This document shows positions 1 to 6,277 of a stretch of DNA of 10,908 nucleotides, in pieces (position 1 is the first letter of the stretch; each line of letters begins with the position of its first letter). The translations under genes and the position numbers were made by a program. The stretch is from JAAYZX01 sp040770645 (lineage in GTDB: Bacteria > Actinomycetota > Thermoleophilia > RBG-16-64-13), in contig JAXGIS010000028.1 in assembly GCA_040770645.1 (NCBI GenBank), forward strand, positions 1 through 10,908. The letters are read 5' to 3'. The notes under the pieces were generated by a model. It worked only from the letters and a program-made list of their open reading frames with translations. It did not search any database and was not told where the DNA came from.

Positions 1-395
1 CCGACCTGGTGCGGCGGCTGGATTTCGAGTTGGAGATAGACTTCATGGCCGTATCGAGCTACGGCTCGTCCACGGATAGCTCAGGGGTAGTTCGTATTCT
101 GAAAGATCTGGATACTGATATCAAAGGCAGACACGTGCTGGTGGTGGAGGACATCATCGACTCGGGCCTGACCCTCACCTATCTTCTCAAGAACCTGAAC
201 TCGCGCGGCCCGGCCAGCCTCGAGGTGTGTACGTTGCTCAACAAGCCCAGCCGACGCAAGACGTCGTTGCCCTGTCGATACACGGGCTTCAGCATTCCCG
301 ACGCTTTCGTTATCGGCTATGGCCTCGACTACGCGGAACAGGGCCGCAACTTATCGTTCATCGCCGAGTTGGACGAAGCGGATCGCGAGTGTTGA
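1..395 (+). CDS. hpt: Hypoxanthine(-guanine) phosphoribosyltransferase, 3' part
   Basis: Purine salvage enzyme that transfers the phosphoribosyl group of PRPP to hypoxanthine or guanine; cytoplasmic. The gene is already open at the left edge (first full codon at base 3) and ends at TGA 393-395, so about 130 C-terminal residues are present and roughly 50 N-terminal residues lie outside. Visible family features are MAVSSYGSST (the loop region before the PRPP site), the PRPP-binding motif VLVVEDIIDSGLTL at about bases 135-176 with its Glu-Asp pair and Asp-Ser-Gly, and the C-terminal FVIGYGLDYAEQGRNL that contacts the base. The last residues (LSFIAELDEADREC) are slightly unusual; many relatives read NLPYIGVLKP. 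The next gene is ftsH, and hpt-ftsH is a very common bacterial pair. The internal ATG and GTG codons near the left edge are not the real start. Confidence 0.93.
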   Translation, partial: DLVRRLDFELEIDFMAVSSYGSSTDSSGVVRILKDLDTDIKGRHVLVVEDIIDSGLTLTYLLKNLNSRGPASLEVCTLLNKPSRRKTSLPCRYTGFSIPDAFVIGYGLDYAEQGRNLSFIAELDEADREC

Positions 396-401
396 TCACC
401 G

Positions 402-429
402 GTTGGTGCTGATCAGTTGGTGCTGATCA
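402..429. repeat. Perfect tandem duplication, 2 x 14 bp, between hpt and ftsH
   Basis: The 14-mer gttggtgctgatca occurs at 402-415 and again at 416-429 with no mismatch. It begins seven bases after the hpt stop, and gttgatcacc at 391-400 looks like a decayed partial copy. Each unit ends in the palindrome TGATCA. The rest of the 396-523 gap is GC-rich; cggccgtcccccg (430-442) and cgggggccg (469-477) could pair imperfectly, but no T-run follows, so I do not call a terminator. An AT-richer stretch at 484-510 just before ftsH could hold a -10 element, but no convincing -35 pairs with it. Confidence 0.8.
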
Positions 430-510
430 CGGCCGTCCCCCGACTCGGGCCTTGCTGCGGATGGGGCCCGGGGGCCGCTGTGGTACCATTCAAAGTGTAT
501 ATCAAGTTTG

Positions 511-516
511 AAGGGA
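511..516 (+). promoter_or_regulatory. Ribosome binding site that decides the TTG start of ftsH
   Basis: The purine run aaggga lies 7 bases before TTG at 524-526. The nearer ATG at 516-518 is in another frame and gives no FtsH sequence. The TTG opens MRKFSK followed at once by the first membrane segment, which is the normal FtsH N-terminus, so TTG is the supported start. Confidence 0.6.
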
Positions 517-523
517 TGACCCC

Positions 524-2484
524 TTGCGCAAGTTCTCCAAGAGTGCGGCTTTTCCCATATTAATCGTGATTCTGCTCGCCTTTTTCGTGCAGAATCTCTT
601 CTACGGCAATCAGGCCCGCAAGGACCTCAGCTTCATGGGCTTCCAGCAGCTCGTGCAGCAGCAGAAGGTAGAAGACGTACGGATCAAGACCAAGGATCTG
701 GTGGTCGAGGGCAAGATCAAAGACACGGGTGAGGTGTTCTCTGTAGGCTTCACCGAGGGCTTCGCCATGGAGGAGTTCCTCCTCGCGAACAAGGTGGATT
801 TCCGGACCGATGTGCAGAAGCAGTCCATCTGGTTGACGCTGTTGGGCACCTTTGCGCCCATCATCCTGATGGTGGTGTTCTTCTTGTTCATCATGAATCA
901 GATGCAGGGTGGGGGCAGCAAGGTGATGAGCTTCGGCAAATCGCGGGCCAAACGCCTGAGCCTCGATGCGCCCAAAGTGACCTTCGCCGATGTGGCCGGG
1001 GTGGATGAGGCCATCGAAGAACTCGAGGAGATCAAGGACTTCCTCGAGAATCCCAAGAAGTTCCAGTCGCTGGGCGCACGCATCCCCAAGGGGGTGCTGC
1101 TCTTCGGCCCTCCCGGAACCGGCAAGACGCTGCTGGCACGCGCGGTGGCCGGCGAAGCGGGTGTTCCGTTCTTCAGCATCTCCGGTTCTGACTTCGTGGA
1201 AATGTTTGTGGGTGTCGGTGCCAGTCGCGTGCGCGACCTGTTCACCCAGGCCAAGCAGAACCAGCCGTGCATTATCTTCATAGACGAAATAGATGCGGTT
1301 GGTCGCCACCGTGGTGCCGGATTGGGCGGCGGCCACGACGAGCGCGAGCAGACCCTGAACCAGCTCCTGGTTGAGATGGATGGGTTCGAAGCCAACGAGA
1401 GCATCATCATCATGGCCGGCACCAACCGCCCCGACATCTTGGATCCGGCGCTCCTGCGTCCCGGGCGCTTCGACAGGCAGATCTGGTGGATCGGCCCGAC
1501 CGCGAGGGTCGCAAGGCCATCTTGGAGGTGCATACGCGCGGCAAGCCGCTGGCGCCCACCGTGGATTCGGATACGTTGGCCGCTCAGACGCCCGGTTTCA
1601 CGGGCGCCGATCTCGCCAACGTGGTGAATGAGGCCGCGCTGCTCTCGGCCAGGCAGGGCAAGCGCATCGTGGGTGCCGAGGAGTTGGAGGAGTCGGTCAT
1701 GCGGGTCATCGCCGGGCCCGAGAAGAAGTCACGCGTGCTCAGCGAAGAGGAGCGGCTCATTACCGCTTACCATGAAACAGGTCACGCGTTGGTGGCGCAC
1801 TACCTGCCCAACGCGGATCCTGTGCACAAGATCTCCATCATAAGTCGGGGACAGGCGCTCGGATACACCATCACCTTACCCACGGAAGACAAGTTCATGG
1901 TCAAGCGCAAGGAGATCATGGATAAGTTGGCTCACATGTTGGGGGGCCGGGTGGCCGAGGAAATCCGTTTCGACGACATCACCACCGGCGCAGCCAACGA
2001 TCTGCAGCGTGCCACTGAGACGGCCCGGCGCATGGTGACCCAGTACGGCATGAGCGAGAACTTGGGCCCGCTGACGTTTGGGCATGACCCGGCGCAGCCG
2101 TTTGTGGGCCGTGATTACGGGATGGGCCAGGAGTACTCGGAGGAGACCGCCCGCGCCATCGACGCAGAGATCCGACGCGTGATCGATGAAGCTTACAACG
2201 CGGCCAGCCGCGTGTTGCACGAGCACCGCGACGAGCTGGACATGCTGTCGCAGTTGTTGATGGAGCGCGAGACCATCGACAAAGACGAGTTTGACGCGTT
2301 GTTGGCCGGGGGTGTTCCGGAAGAGGTGTTCCGGGCCAAGGACGAACAAAAAGCGCGCAAGGCCGAAGAAGCGGCTCGGCGCGGCCGGCAGCGGCAGCCG
2401 CGCGAGCGCGATGTGCCACAGCGCCCCGTGGGAGGCCCTGCCCCCAACATATCACCGGTCAGCGAGGCCGGTGGTCAGGAGTAG
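524..2484 (+). CDS. ftsH: ATP-dependent zinc metalloprotease FtsH, interrupted by a one-base frameshift
   Basis: Membrane-anchored AAA+ protease that degrades misfolded membrane proteins and short-lived regulators as a hexamer. Restoring one base near 1484 gives 653 residues, a normal length (E. coli 644). Order of features: short cytoplasmic tail, first membrane helix at about residues 8-26, a periplasmic/extracellular segment of about 75 residues, second helix about 103-125, then the AAA domain with Walker A GPPGTGKT (195-202), pore motif Phe-Val-Gly (228-230), Walker B IIFIDE with Asp254-Glu255, and Arg312 and Arg315 in the second region of homology. After the break come zinc motif HETGH (His417, Glu418, His421) and the third ligand candidate Asp493 in GAANDLQ. 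The tail is basic and low-complexity. As sequenced, the upstream frame ends at TGA 1625-1627 with about 47 nonsense residues and no protease domain. FtsH is usually important or essential, so a sequence error is likelier than a true null. Confidence 0.93.
1481..1488 (+). other. Frameshift site in ftsH (one base missing)
   Basis: The frame used up to ATC 1481-1483 gives ALLRPGRFDRQI and then nonsense. The frame starting with GTG 1486-1488 continues the family sequence as VDRPDREGRKAILEVH. Reading atcGtggtggat instead of the observed atctggtggat restores IVVDRPDR, so one base, most simply a G, is missing between 1483 and 1484. There is no slippery heptamer or other programmed-frameshift signal here, and the break falls inside the AAA domain just after the arginine finger, which is not a plausible place for regulated recoding. 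Confidence 0.9.
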
Positions 2485-2511
2485 GGCGAGGTCCGGGGTT
2501 GAAGGCGCGTA

Positions 2512-2541
2512 TCGCGCCGGCGCCTGTCGCGCCGGCGCCCG
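2512..2541. repeat. Two tandem copies of a GC-rich 15-mer upstream of folE
   Basis: tcgcgccggcgcctg (2512-2526) is followed directly by tcgcgccggcgcccg (2527-2541), a 14/15 match. Each copy contains the 10-bp perfect palindrome gcgccggcgc, so each can fold on itself or pair with the other. The pair fills the middle of the 79-bp ftsH-folE gap (2485-2563) and ends about 6 bases before the folE ribosome binding site. No promoter hexamers are recognisable nearby. Confidence 0.75.
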
Positions 2542-2563
2542 TCACATAAGGAGCGGGGGCCGG

Positions 2564-3133
2564 ATGGATATCGACAAGATCCAGCGTGGCATTCGCATGG
2601 TGCTGGAGGGCATGGGCGAGGATCCGGAACGAGAAGGGCTCCGGGATACGCCGCGGCGCGTGGCCGAGATGTACAGGGACATCTTGGGTGGTACCCATCA
2701 AGATCTCGGCGCCATCCTTCAGAGCATCCCCTCCGATAAGCACCAGGAGCTCGTACTCATCAAGGACATCCCTTTCTACTCGATGTGCGAGCACCATCTC
2801 ATACCCTTCTTCGGCATGGCACACGTGGCTTACATCCCTTCCTTGGGTGGCAAGATCGTGGGCCTGTCCAAGCTGGCGCGGCTGGTACAGACGGCTGCGG
2901 CCAGGTTGCAACTACAGGAGCGGCTCACCAGCACCATAGCCGACACGCTCATGGAACGCTTGGAACCGATCGGCGTCCTGGTGTTGGTCCAGGCCGAGCA
3001 CTTGTGCATGTCGATGCGGGGCGTGCGCACGGTGGGGGCGCTTACGGTGACGTCGGCCGTCCGGGGGGTGTTCCGCACCAGTGCGGCCACCCGCGCCGAA
3101 GTTCTGGCTCTGATCGACGCTCCGCGCAAGTAG
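2564..3133 (+). CDS. folE: GTP cyclohydrolase I (FolE type 1A)
   Basis: First step of folate synthesis: GTP to 7,8-dihydroneopterin triphosphate plus formate; a zinc enzyme, cytoplasmic homodecamer in known relatives. The product is 189 residues, slightly shorter than many homologues because it has almost no N-terminal extension. Zinc ligands are all visible: Cys75 and His78 in SMCEHH, and Cys148 in AEHLCMSMRG. GLSKLARLVQ (Lys103) and RLQLQERLT are typical substrate-pocket and core segments, and the ending TVTSAVRGVF is the usual C-terminal signature. The start ATG is supported by AAGGAG at 2548-2553, 10 bases upstream, and by MDIDKIQRGIRMVLEGMGEDPEREGL, which matches the usual N-terminal helix. 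It follows ftsH by 79 bp and precedes folP by 95 bp. Confidence 0.97.
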   Translation: MDIDKIQRGIRMVLEGMGEDPEREGLRDTPRRVAEMYRDILGGTHQDLGAILQSIPSDKHQELVLIKDIPFYSMCEHHLIPFFGMAHVAYIPSLGGKIVGLSKLARLVQTAAARLQLQERLTSTIADTLMERLEPIGVLVLVQAEHLCMSMRGVRTVGALTVTSAVRGVFRTSAATRAEVLALIDAPRK

Positions 3134-3140
3134 AGGCGGT

Positions 3141-3193
3141 GGATGCAGTTGGATGCGTCCACGGAAGGAGCACCGGCCCCTGATTCTGCATCC
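3141..3193 (+). other. Possible stem in the folE-folP gap
   Basis: ggatgcag at 3141-3148 can pair with ctgcatcc at 3186-3193 (8 bp perfect, 37-nt loop); a second ggatgc at 3151-3156 could compete for the same partner. This lies in the only gap of notable size inside the folate block (3134-3228). No T-run and no recognisable riboswitch core are seen, so its role, if any, is unknown. Confidence 0.25.
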
Positions 3194-3228
3194 GGACCAC
3201 GTCAGACTGCCAGGGAGGAACCGACCAC

Positions 3229-4452
3229 ATGATCCCACTTGCCGGGATGCCCCAGGTCATAGTCATTCACGATCTGAGCGAAGCACGCCGGGTTATGGAA
3301 GGCATGGCCGTGTCACCCCCGGGTGTCAGTATCATGGACCGCAAGGCTCTGTTTCGGGTGGTGAGGCTCAAAGGGCTGGATGTCCGCGCCGCCAACATCC
3401 TCAAGCAGGAGATGCTGTCCCGAGGGGGCGAGGTGGCCATATCGCGTGATGTGTATGAGATGCGCGGTGGGGAGGCCGAGTGTCTCGTAATGGGGACCGC
3501 CTCGCAGTTCGAACGCCTGTTGCCCAAACTCAAGGAGCAGCCTTTTGGCCTACGTGCCGTCGGCGAGTCGGTGGCTGCGGCCTTGGCGCACTTCGACCAG
3601 AGACACCCCACGTGTCATGCTTGTTTGGCCTCAGCTGATCGCCCCATGGTCATGGGCGTGCTGAATGTTACACCGGACTCCTTCTCCGATGGCGGTGACT
3701 ACTTCGATGCCGACGCGGCCATTGCGCGCGCTTGGGAGATGGTGGAGGAGGGAGCCGACCTCATCGATGTGGGGGCCGAATCGACGCGGCCGTGGTCGGA
3801 AGGCGTCGGGTTGGAAGAGGAGTTGAGCCGCCTGCTGCCGGTTCTGCGGGCATTGGGCGGAGAACTGCCGGTTCCCATCTCGGTCGACACCAGCAAGGCG
3901 GCGGTGGCGTCCGCAGCGCTGGACGCGGGAGCGCGGATCATCAACGACATCACCGCGTTGCGGGCCGACCCGGAGATGGTGGCCGTGGTGCGTGACGCGG
4001 GTTGTCCGGTCATCCTCGCCCACATGAAAGGGACTCCCGGCACCATGCAGGAGCATCCCGAGTACGACAACGTGGTGGAGGAGGTCTACGCTTTCCTGGC
4101 CGAGAGGCTGAATTGGGCCGTGGATCAGGGTGTGGCTGAGGCCAATCTCCTTGTGGATCCGGGGATAGGCTTCGGCAAGAGCACCGAGCACAACGTGGCA
4201 CTGCTCCGCCAGTTGAGAGGATTGCGTTGTCTGGGGCGCCCTGTGGTTCTGGGCGCGTCGCGTAAGGCCTTCTTGGGCAGGCTGCTCGGCATTGAGGAGC
4301 CGAAGGAGCGGAGCGTGGGCACGCTGGTGACGACGGCCTTGGCCGCCCTGGAAGCGGTGGACATAGTCAGGGTGCACAACGTCAGGGACAATGTGCAGGC
4401 GGTTCGCGTAGTGCAGGCCTTGTTCCCGGCGGACCAACCGGCGGCGCGTTGA
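3229..4452 (+). CDS. folP: Dihydropteroate synthase with N-terminal extension domain
   Basis: Condenses 6-hydroxymethyl-dihydropterin diphosphate with p-aminobenzoate to dihydropteroate; target of sulfonamides. The product is 407 residues, where the usual enzyme has about 265-285. The catalytic TIM barrel begins near residue 140: VLNVTPDSFSDGG (144-156), then DVGAESTRPW, PISVDTSKA, RIINDITAL, HMKGTPGTMQ, LVDPGIGFGKS, GASRKAFLG and a C-terminal RVHNVRD, all classical pterin, pABA and phosphate loops. Residues 1-138 form an extra region with MDRKALFRVVRLKGL, ANILKQEMLSRGGEVAISRD and EQPFGLRAVGE, an alpha/beta-looking segment ending in a CHAC motif (Cys129, Cys132) before the barrel. I recall similar extensions in some clostridial enzymes but know no function. 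The loop reads STRPWSEGV where STRPG is common. The ATG is supported by AGGGAGGAA at 3212-3220, and the extension is open and codon-like throughout. Confidence 0.95.
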   Translation: MIPLAGMPQVIVIHDLSEARRVMEGMAVSPPGVSIMDRKALFRVVRLKGLDVRAANILKQEMLSRGGEVAISRDVYEMRGGEAECLVMGTASQFERLLPKLKEQPFGLRAVGESVAAALAHFDQRHPTCHACLASADRPMVMGVLNVTPDSFSDGGDYFDADAAIARAWEMVEEGADLIDVGAESTRPWSEGVGLEEELSRLLPVLRALGGELPVPISVDTSKAAVASAALDAGARIINDITALRADPEMVAVVRDAGCPVILAHMKGTPGTMQEHPEYDNVVEEVYAFLAERLNWAVDQGVAEANLLVDPGIGFGKSTEHNVALLRQLRGLRCLGRPVVLGASRKAFLGRLLGIEEPKERSVGTLVTTALAALEAVDIVRVHNVRDNVQAVRVVQALFPADQPAAR

Positions 4453-4465
4453 GGCGGGTGGGGAC

Positions 4466-4828
4466 GTGGAGATACGGGTCGAGGGGCTGGAGATCTACGC
4501 GCACCACGGGGCCACGGCAGAAGAGCGCGCGACCGGTGGCCGTTATGTGCTGGACGTGGCCCTGTTTGTGTCGGCCTGCCGTGCCGGTGAAACCGACGCT
4601 TTGGCCGATACGATCGACTCCGGGGCCGTAGTGGGGCGCGTGGTCGAGGGGGTGCGGGGCGACAGCTACCGTCTGCTGGAGCGCCTTGCCACGGGCGTGG
4701 CCGAAGACCTGTTGGCGCGATTCCCAGTCGACCGGGTGTGGGTGCGGGTGGCGAAACCGCAGCCGCCGCTGGACGCCGTGGTAGCCGCCGCCGCCGTCAC
4801 CGTGGAGCTGACCCGCCCCCTGACGTGA
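4466..4828 (+). CDS. folB: Dihydroneopterin aldolase
   Basis: Cleaves 7,8-dihydroneopterin to 6-hydroxymethyl-dihydropterin and glycolaldehyde (many members also epimerise it). 120 residues, normal length. Visible: IYAHHGATAEERATGGRYVLDV with the conserved Glu20, LLERLATGVAEDLL with Glu72 that binds the pterin, and VRVAKPQPPLDA with the catalytic Lys97. Oddity: in the segment DTIDSGAVV, Ser52 (TCC at 4619-4621) stands where family members have Tyr (S. aureus DTVHYGEV, Tyr54; E. coli Tyr53). That Tyr orients the substrate, and in the S. aureus enzyme its change to Phe is reported to favour an oxygenase reaction, so the chemistry of this protein may differ or the base may be an error. GTG start 13 bases after the folP stop; GAGG at 4451-4454 is the likely ribosome binding site. 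The stop overlaps the folK start as GTGA. Confidence 0.93.
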   Translation: MEIRVEGLEIYAHHGATAEERATGGRYVLDVALFVSACRAGETDALADTIDSGAVVGRVVEGVRGDSYRLLERLATGVAEDLLARFPVDRVWVRVAKPQPPLDAVVAAAAVTVELTRPLT

Positions 4829-5316
4829 GTCCGCGCTGGTTCCTTGGTTTGGGTTCCAATCTGGGTGACAGACGTAGCTTCCTGGCTGCCGCGCTGCGTG
4901 AGATCGGGTCTCTGCCCCGGACTGTAGTTACCGGCCTGTCTTCCGTATACCTGACCGCTCCGGTGGGGAAGGTGGAGCAGCCCCCTTTCCTCAACCAGGT
5001 TGTTGAAGTCACAACGGTTCTTGCCCCGCGTGCGCTGCTGGAGGCCACCCAGGAGATCGAGCGTCGTCTGGGGCGAGAGCGCTCGGAAAGATGGGGACCG
5101 CGCAACATCGATATCGATCTGCTTTGGTACGATGGGCCTGCTATCCGCGAGGCCGGACTGGAGGTGCCTCACCCCCGTCTGGAGGAGCGGCGTTTCGTGT
5201 TGGAGCCCCTGGCGGAGTTGGCGCCCCACCTTCGCCTTCCCAGCGGCCTTACGGTCGCGGACGCCTTGGCGTGGGTGAGAGGACAGCAGGTGCGGAGGCT
5301 TGAGGCAGGAGTGGAT
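4825..5316 (+). CDS. folK: HPPK: 6-hydroxymethyl-dihydropterin diphosphokinase (no stop; frame runs into nadA)
   Basis: Transfers pyrophosphate from ATP to 6-hydroxymethyl-dihydropterin, making the substrate of FolP. GTG start overlaps the folB stop by four bases (GTGA), and the protein begins at once with the family N-terminus MSPRWFLGLGSNLGDR. Further family features: SSVYLTAPVG, PPFLNQVVEV (pterin-binding Asn), the HPPK signature RWGPRNIDIDLLWYDG with its two metal-binding Asp residues, VPHPRLEERRFVLEPL (His and Arg of the active site) and the closing LPSGLTVADALAWV. About 155-160 residues complete a normal HPPK, yet no stop follows: the frame continues through QQVRRLEAGVD into the nadA Met at 5317. 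The end given here is the domain boundary, not a stop codon. A TGA exists at 5301-5303 one frame over and would end the protein as QQVRRL if a single base were missing just before it. Confidence 0.92.
5307..5311 (+). promoter_or_regulatory. Ribosome binding site for an independent nadA start
   Basis: AGGAG at 5307-5311 is 5 bases upstream of ATG 5317-5319. It supports NadA being translated from its own start even if the folK frame reads through it. Confidence 0.65.
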
Positions 5317-6243
5317 ATGGCTCACGGGAGTGAGGTAGAGGAATTACAGCAGGAACTACGTGCTCTGGCGCGGGAACGCAACGCGGTGATTCTTGCGCAC
5401 AACTACCAGCGCGCCGAGGTGCAGGATGTCGCCGACTCTGTGGGTGATTCACTCGGTTTGTCGCGGCAGGCGGCCGCCTCGGATGCGGAAATCATCTTGT
5501 TCTGTGGTGTGGATTTCATGGCCGAGACTGCGGCCATCTTGGCCCCGGACAAGAAAGTGGTTCTGCCCGATTCTCGTGCCTGCTGCCCCATGGCGCAAAT
5601 GGTCGACGTGGAAGGGCTGGAGCAGCTCAAAGCGGCTCATCCTCGCGCCGAGGTGGTGAGCTACGTCAACACCTCGGCCGCGGTCAAGGCTCTGTCTCAT
5701 GTCTGCTGCACCAGCGCCAATGCCGTGGCCGTGGTGGCGTCCATACCCGAGGATCGCGAAGTGATCTTCACCCCTGATCGCAATCTGGGTGCCTGGGTAC
5801 AGAAGCAGACCGGACGCCCCATGATCCTGTGGGAAGGTTTTTGTCCCACCCACGAAACCATTCAGTTGGAAGATGTCGAATCTGCCCGGCAGCGATTCCC
5901 TGGGGCTCGGGTGGTGGTCCATCCGGAGTGCCTGCCCGAGGTCAGCGCGGCCGCAGACGCCGTGGAGAGCACATCGGGCATGATCCGTTACTGCCGTGAG
6001 GATGCGGCCGAGGAGTTCGTCATCGGCACCGAAGCCGGCATGATCCACCGCCTGCAGATGGACGTGCCCGGCAAAGTGTTCCATCTCCTCACCTCTTCGG
6101 CAGTCTGCCCCAACATGAAGTTGACCACGCTGGCCAAGGCCGTCAAGGCGTTGCGCGCCGAGAGCCCCCTGGTGGTGGTTCCGGAAGAGATACGTTTCAA
6201 GGCCTTGGCAGCCGTAGAGCGCATGGTGAGTATCGGGCGCTGA
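5317..6243 (+). CDS. nadA: Quinolinate synthase A
   Basis: Condenses iminoaspartate (made by NadB) with dihydroxyacetone phosphate to quinolinate; a [4Fe-4S] enzyme that is oxygen-sensitive in known members. 308 residues, the typical short form. The three cluster cysteines appear to be Cys90 (ACCPMAQM; Cys89 is adjacent), Cys176 (GFCPTHE) and Cys264 (SAVCPNMK), with spacings of 86 and 88 residues, close to the family pattern. Substrate residues are present in ILAHNYQ (His28, Tyr30), GDSLGLS, SYVNTSA (Tyr116, Asn118), VVHPECLPEV and STSGMI. The start ATG has AGGAG 5 bases upstream, and MAHGSEVEELQQELRALARE is a normal N-terminal helix. The upstream frame is open and continuous with folK. nadB begins 34 bp downstream. 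Confident in function; only the independence from folK is open. Confidence 0.95.
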   Translation: MAHGSEVEELQQELRALARERNAVILAHNYQRAEVQDVADSVGDSLGLSRQAAASDAEIILFCGVDFMAETAAILAPDKKVVLPDSRACCPMAQMVDVEGLEQLKAAHPRAEVVSYVNTSAAVKALSHVCCTSANAVAVVASIPEDREVIFTPDRNLGAWVQKQTGRPMILWEGFCPTHETIQLEDVESARQRFPGARVVVHPECLPEVSAAADAVESTSGMIRYCREDAAEEFVIGTEAGMIHRLQMDVPGKVFHLLTSSAVCPNMKLTTLAKAVKALRAESPLVVVPEEIRFKALAAVERMVSIGR

Positions 6244-6277
6244 TGCGCCCTCCCGCAACCACGAGGACCGACCGCTG

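Larger units (their letters stand above)
4825..6243 (+). other. Uninterrupted folK-nadA reading frame (possible HPPK-quinolinate synthase fusion)
   Basis: From GTG 4825 to TGA 6241-6243 there is no stop in frame: 472 residues with HPPK at about 1-155 and quinolinate synthase from residue 165. The two enzymes belong to different pathways and the joint is only about 10 residues, with no linker-like composition. A separate AGGAG and ATG sit exactly where a stand-alone nadA would begin. Either it is a true fusion, or nadA starts inside the frame, or one missing base hides the TGA at 5301-5303. Given the other indels in this window I favour the last, at perhaps 60 %. Confidence 0.6.

Noticed and set aside
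430..477. Rho-independent terminator after hpt
   Set aside because: The GC arms pair only with a bulge, the loop is long, and there is no T-run.
560..1336. Long open frame on the minus strand (258 codons) opposite ftsH
   Set aside because: Antisense shadow of a GC-rich gene; histidine- and glutamate-rich translation with no recognisable motif, while the + strand encodes clear FtsH blocks.
1471..1500. Programmed frameshift in ftsH producing two products
   Set aside because: No slippery heptamer, upstream Shine-Dalgarno stimulator or downstream pseudoknot is apparent, and the break lies inside the AAA fold.
2291..2563. In-frame extension of folE upstream into ftsH
   Set aside because: The frame is open but overlaps the ftsH C-terminus and gives Arg-rich sequence unlike any FolE N-terminus; the ATG at 2564 with AAGGAG upstream fits the family.
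3134..3228. Tetrahydrofolate riboswitch upstream of folP (also considered in the 2485-2563 gap before folE)
   Set aside because: Neither gap contains a recognisable THF-aptamer core; only a simple long-loop stem (3141-3193) is visible.
3631..4437. Minus-strand open frame (268 codons) opposite folP
   Set aside because: Same shadow effect; the + strand shows all dihydropteroate synthase loops, and no ribosome binding site or family features are seen on the minus strand.
4738..4824. Earlier start for folK inside folB
   Set aside because: The added residues are low-complexity Gly/Ala/Arg; GTG 4825 opens directly with the HPPK N-terminus and overlaps the folB stop as GTGA.
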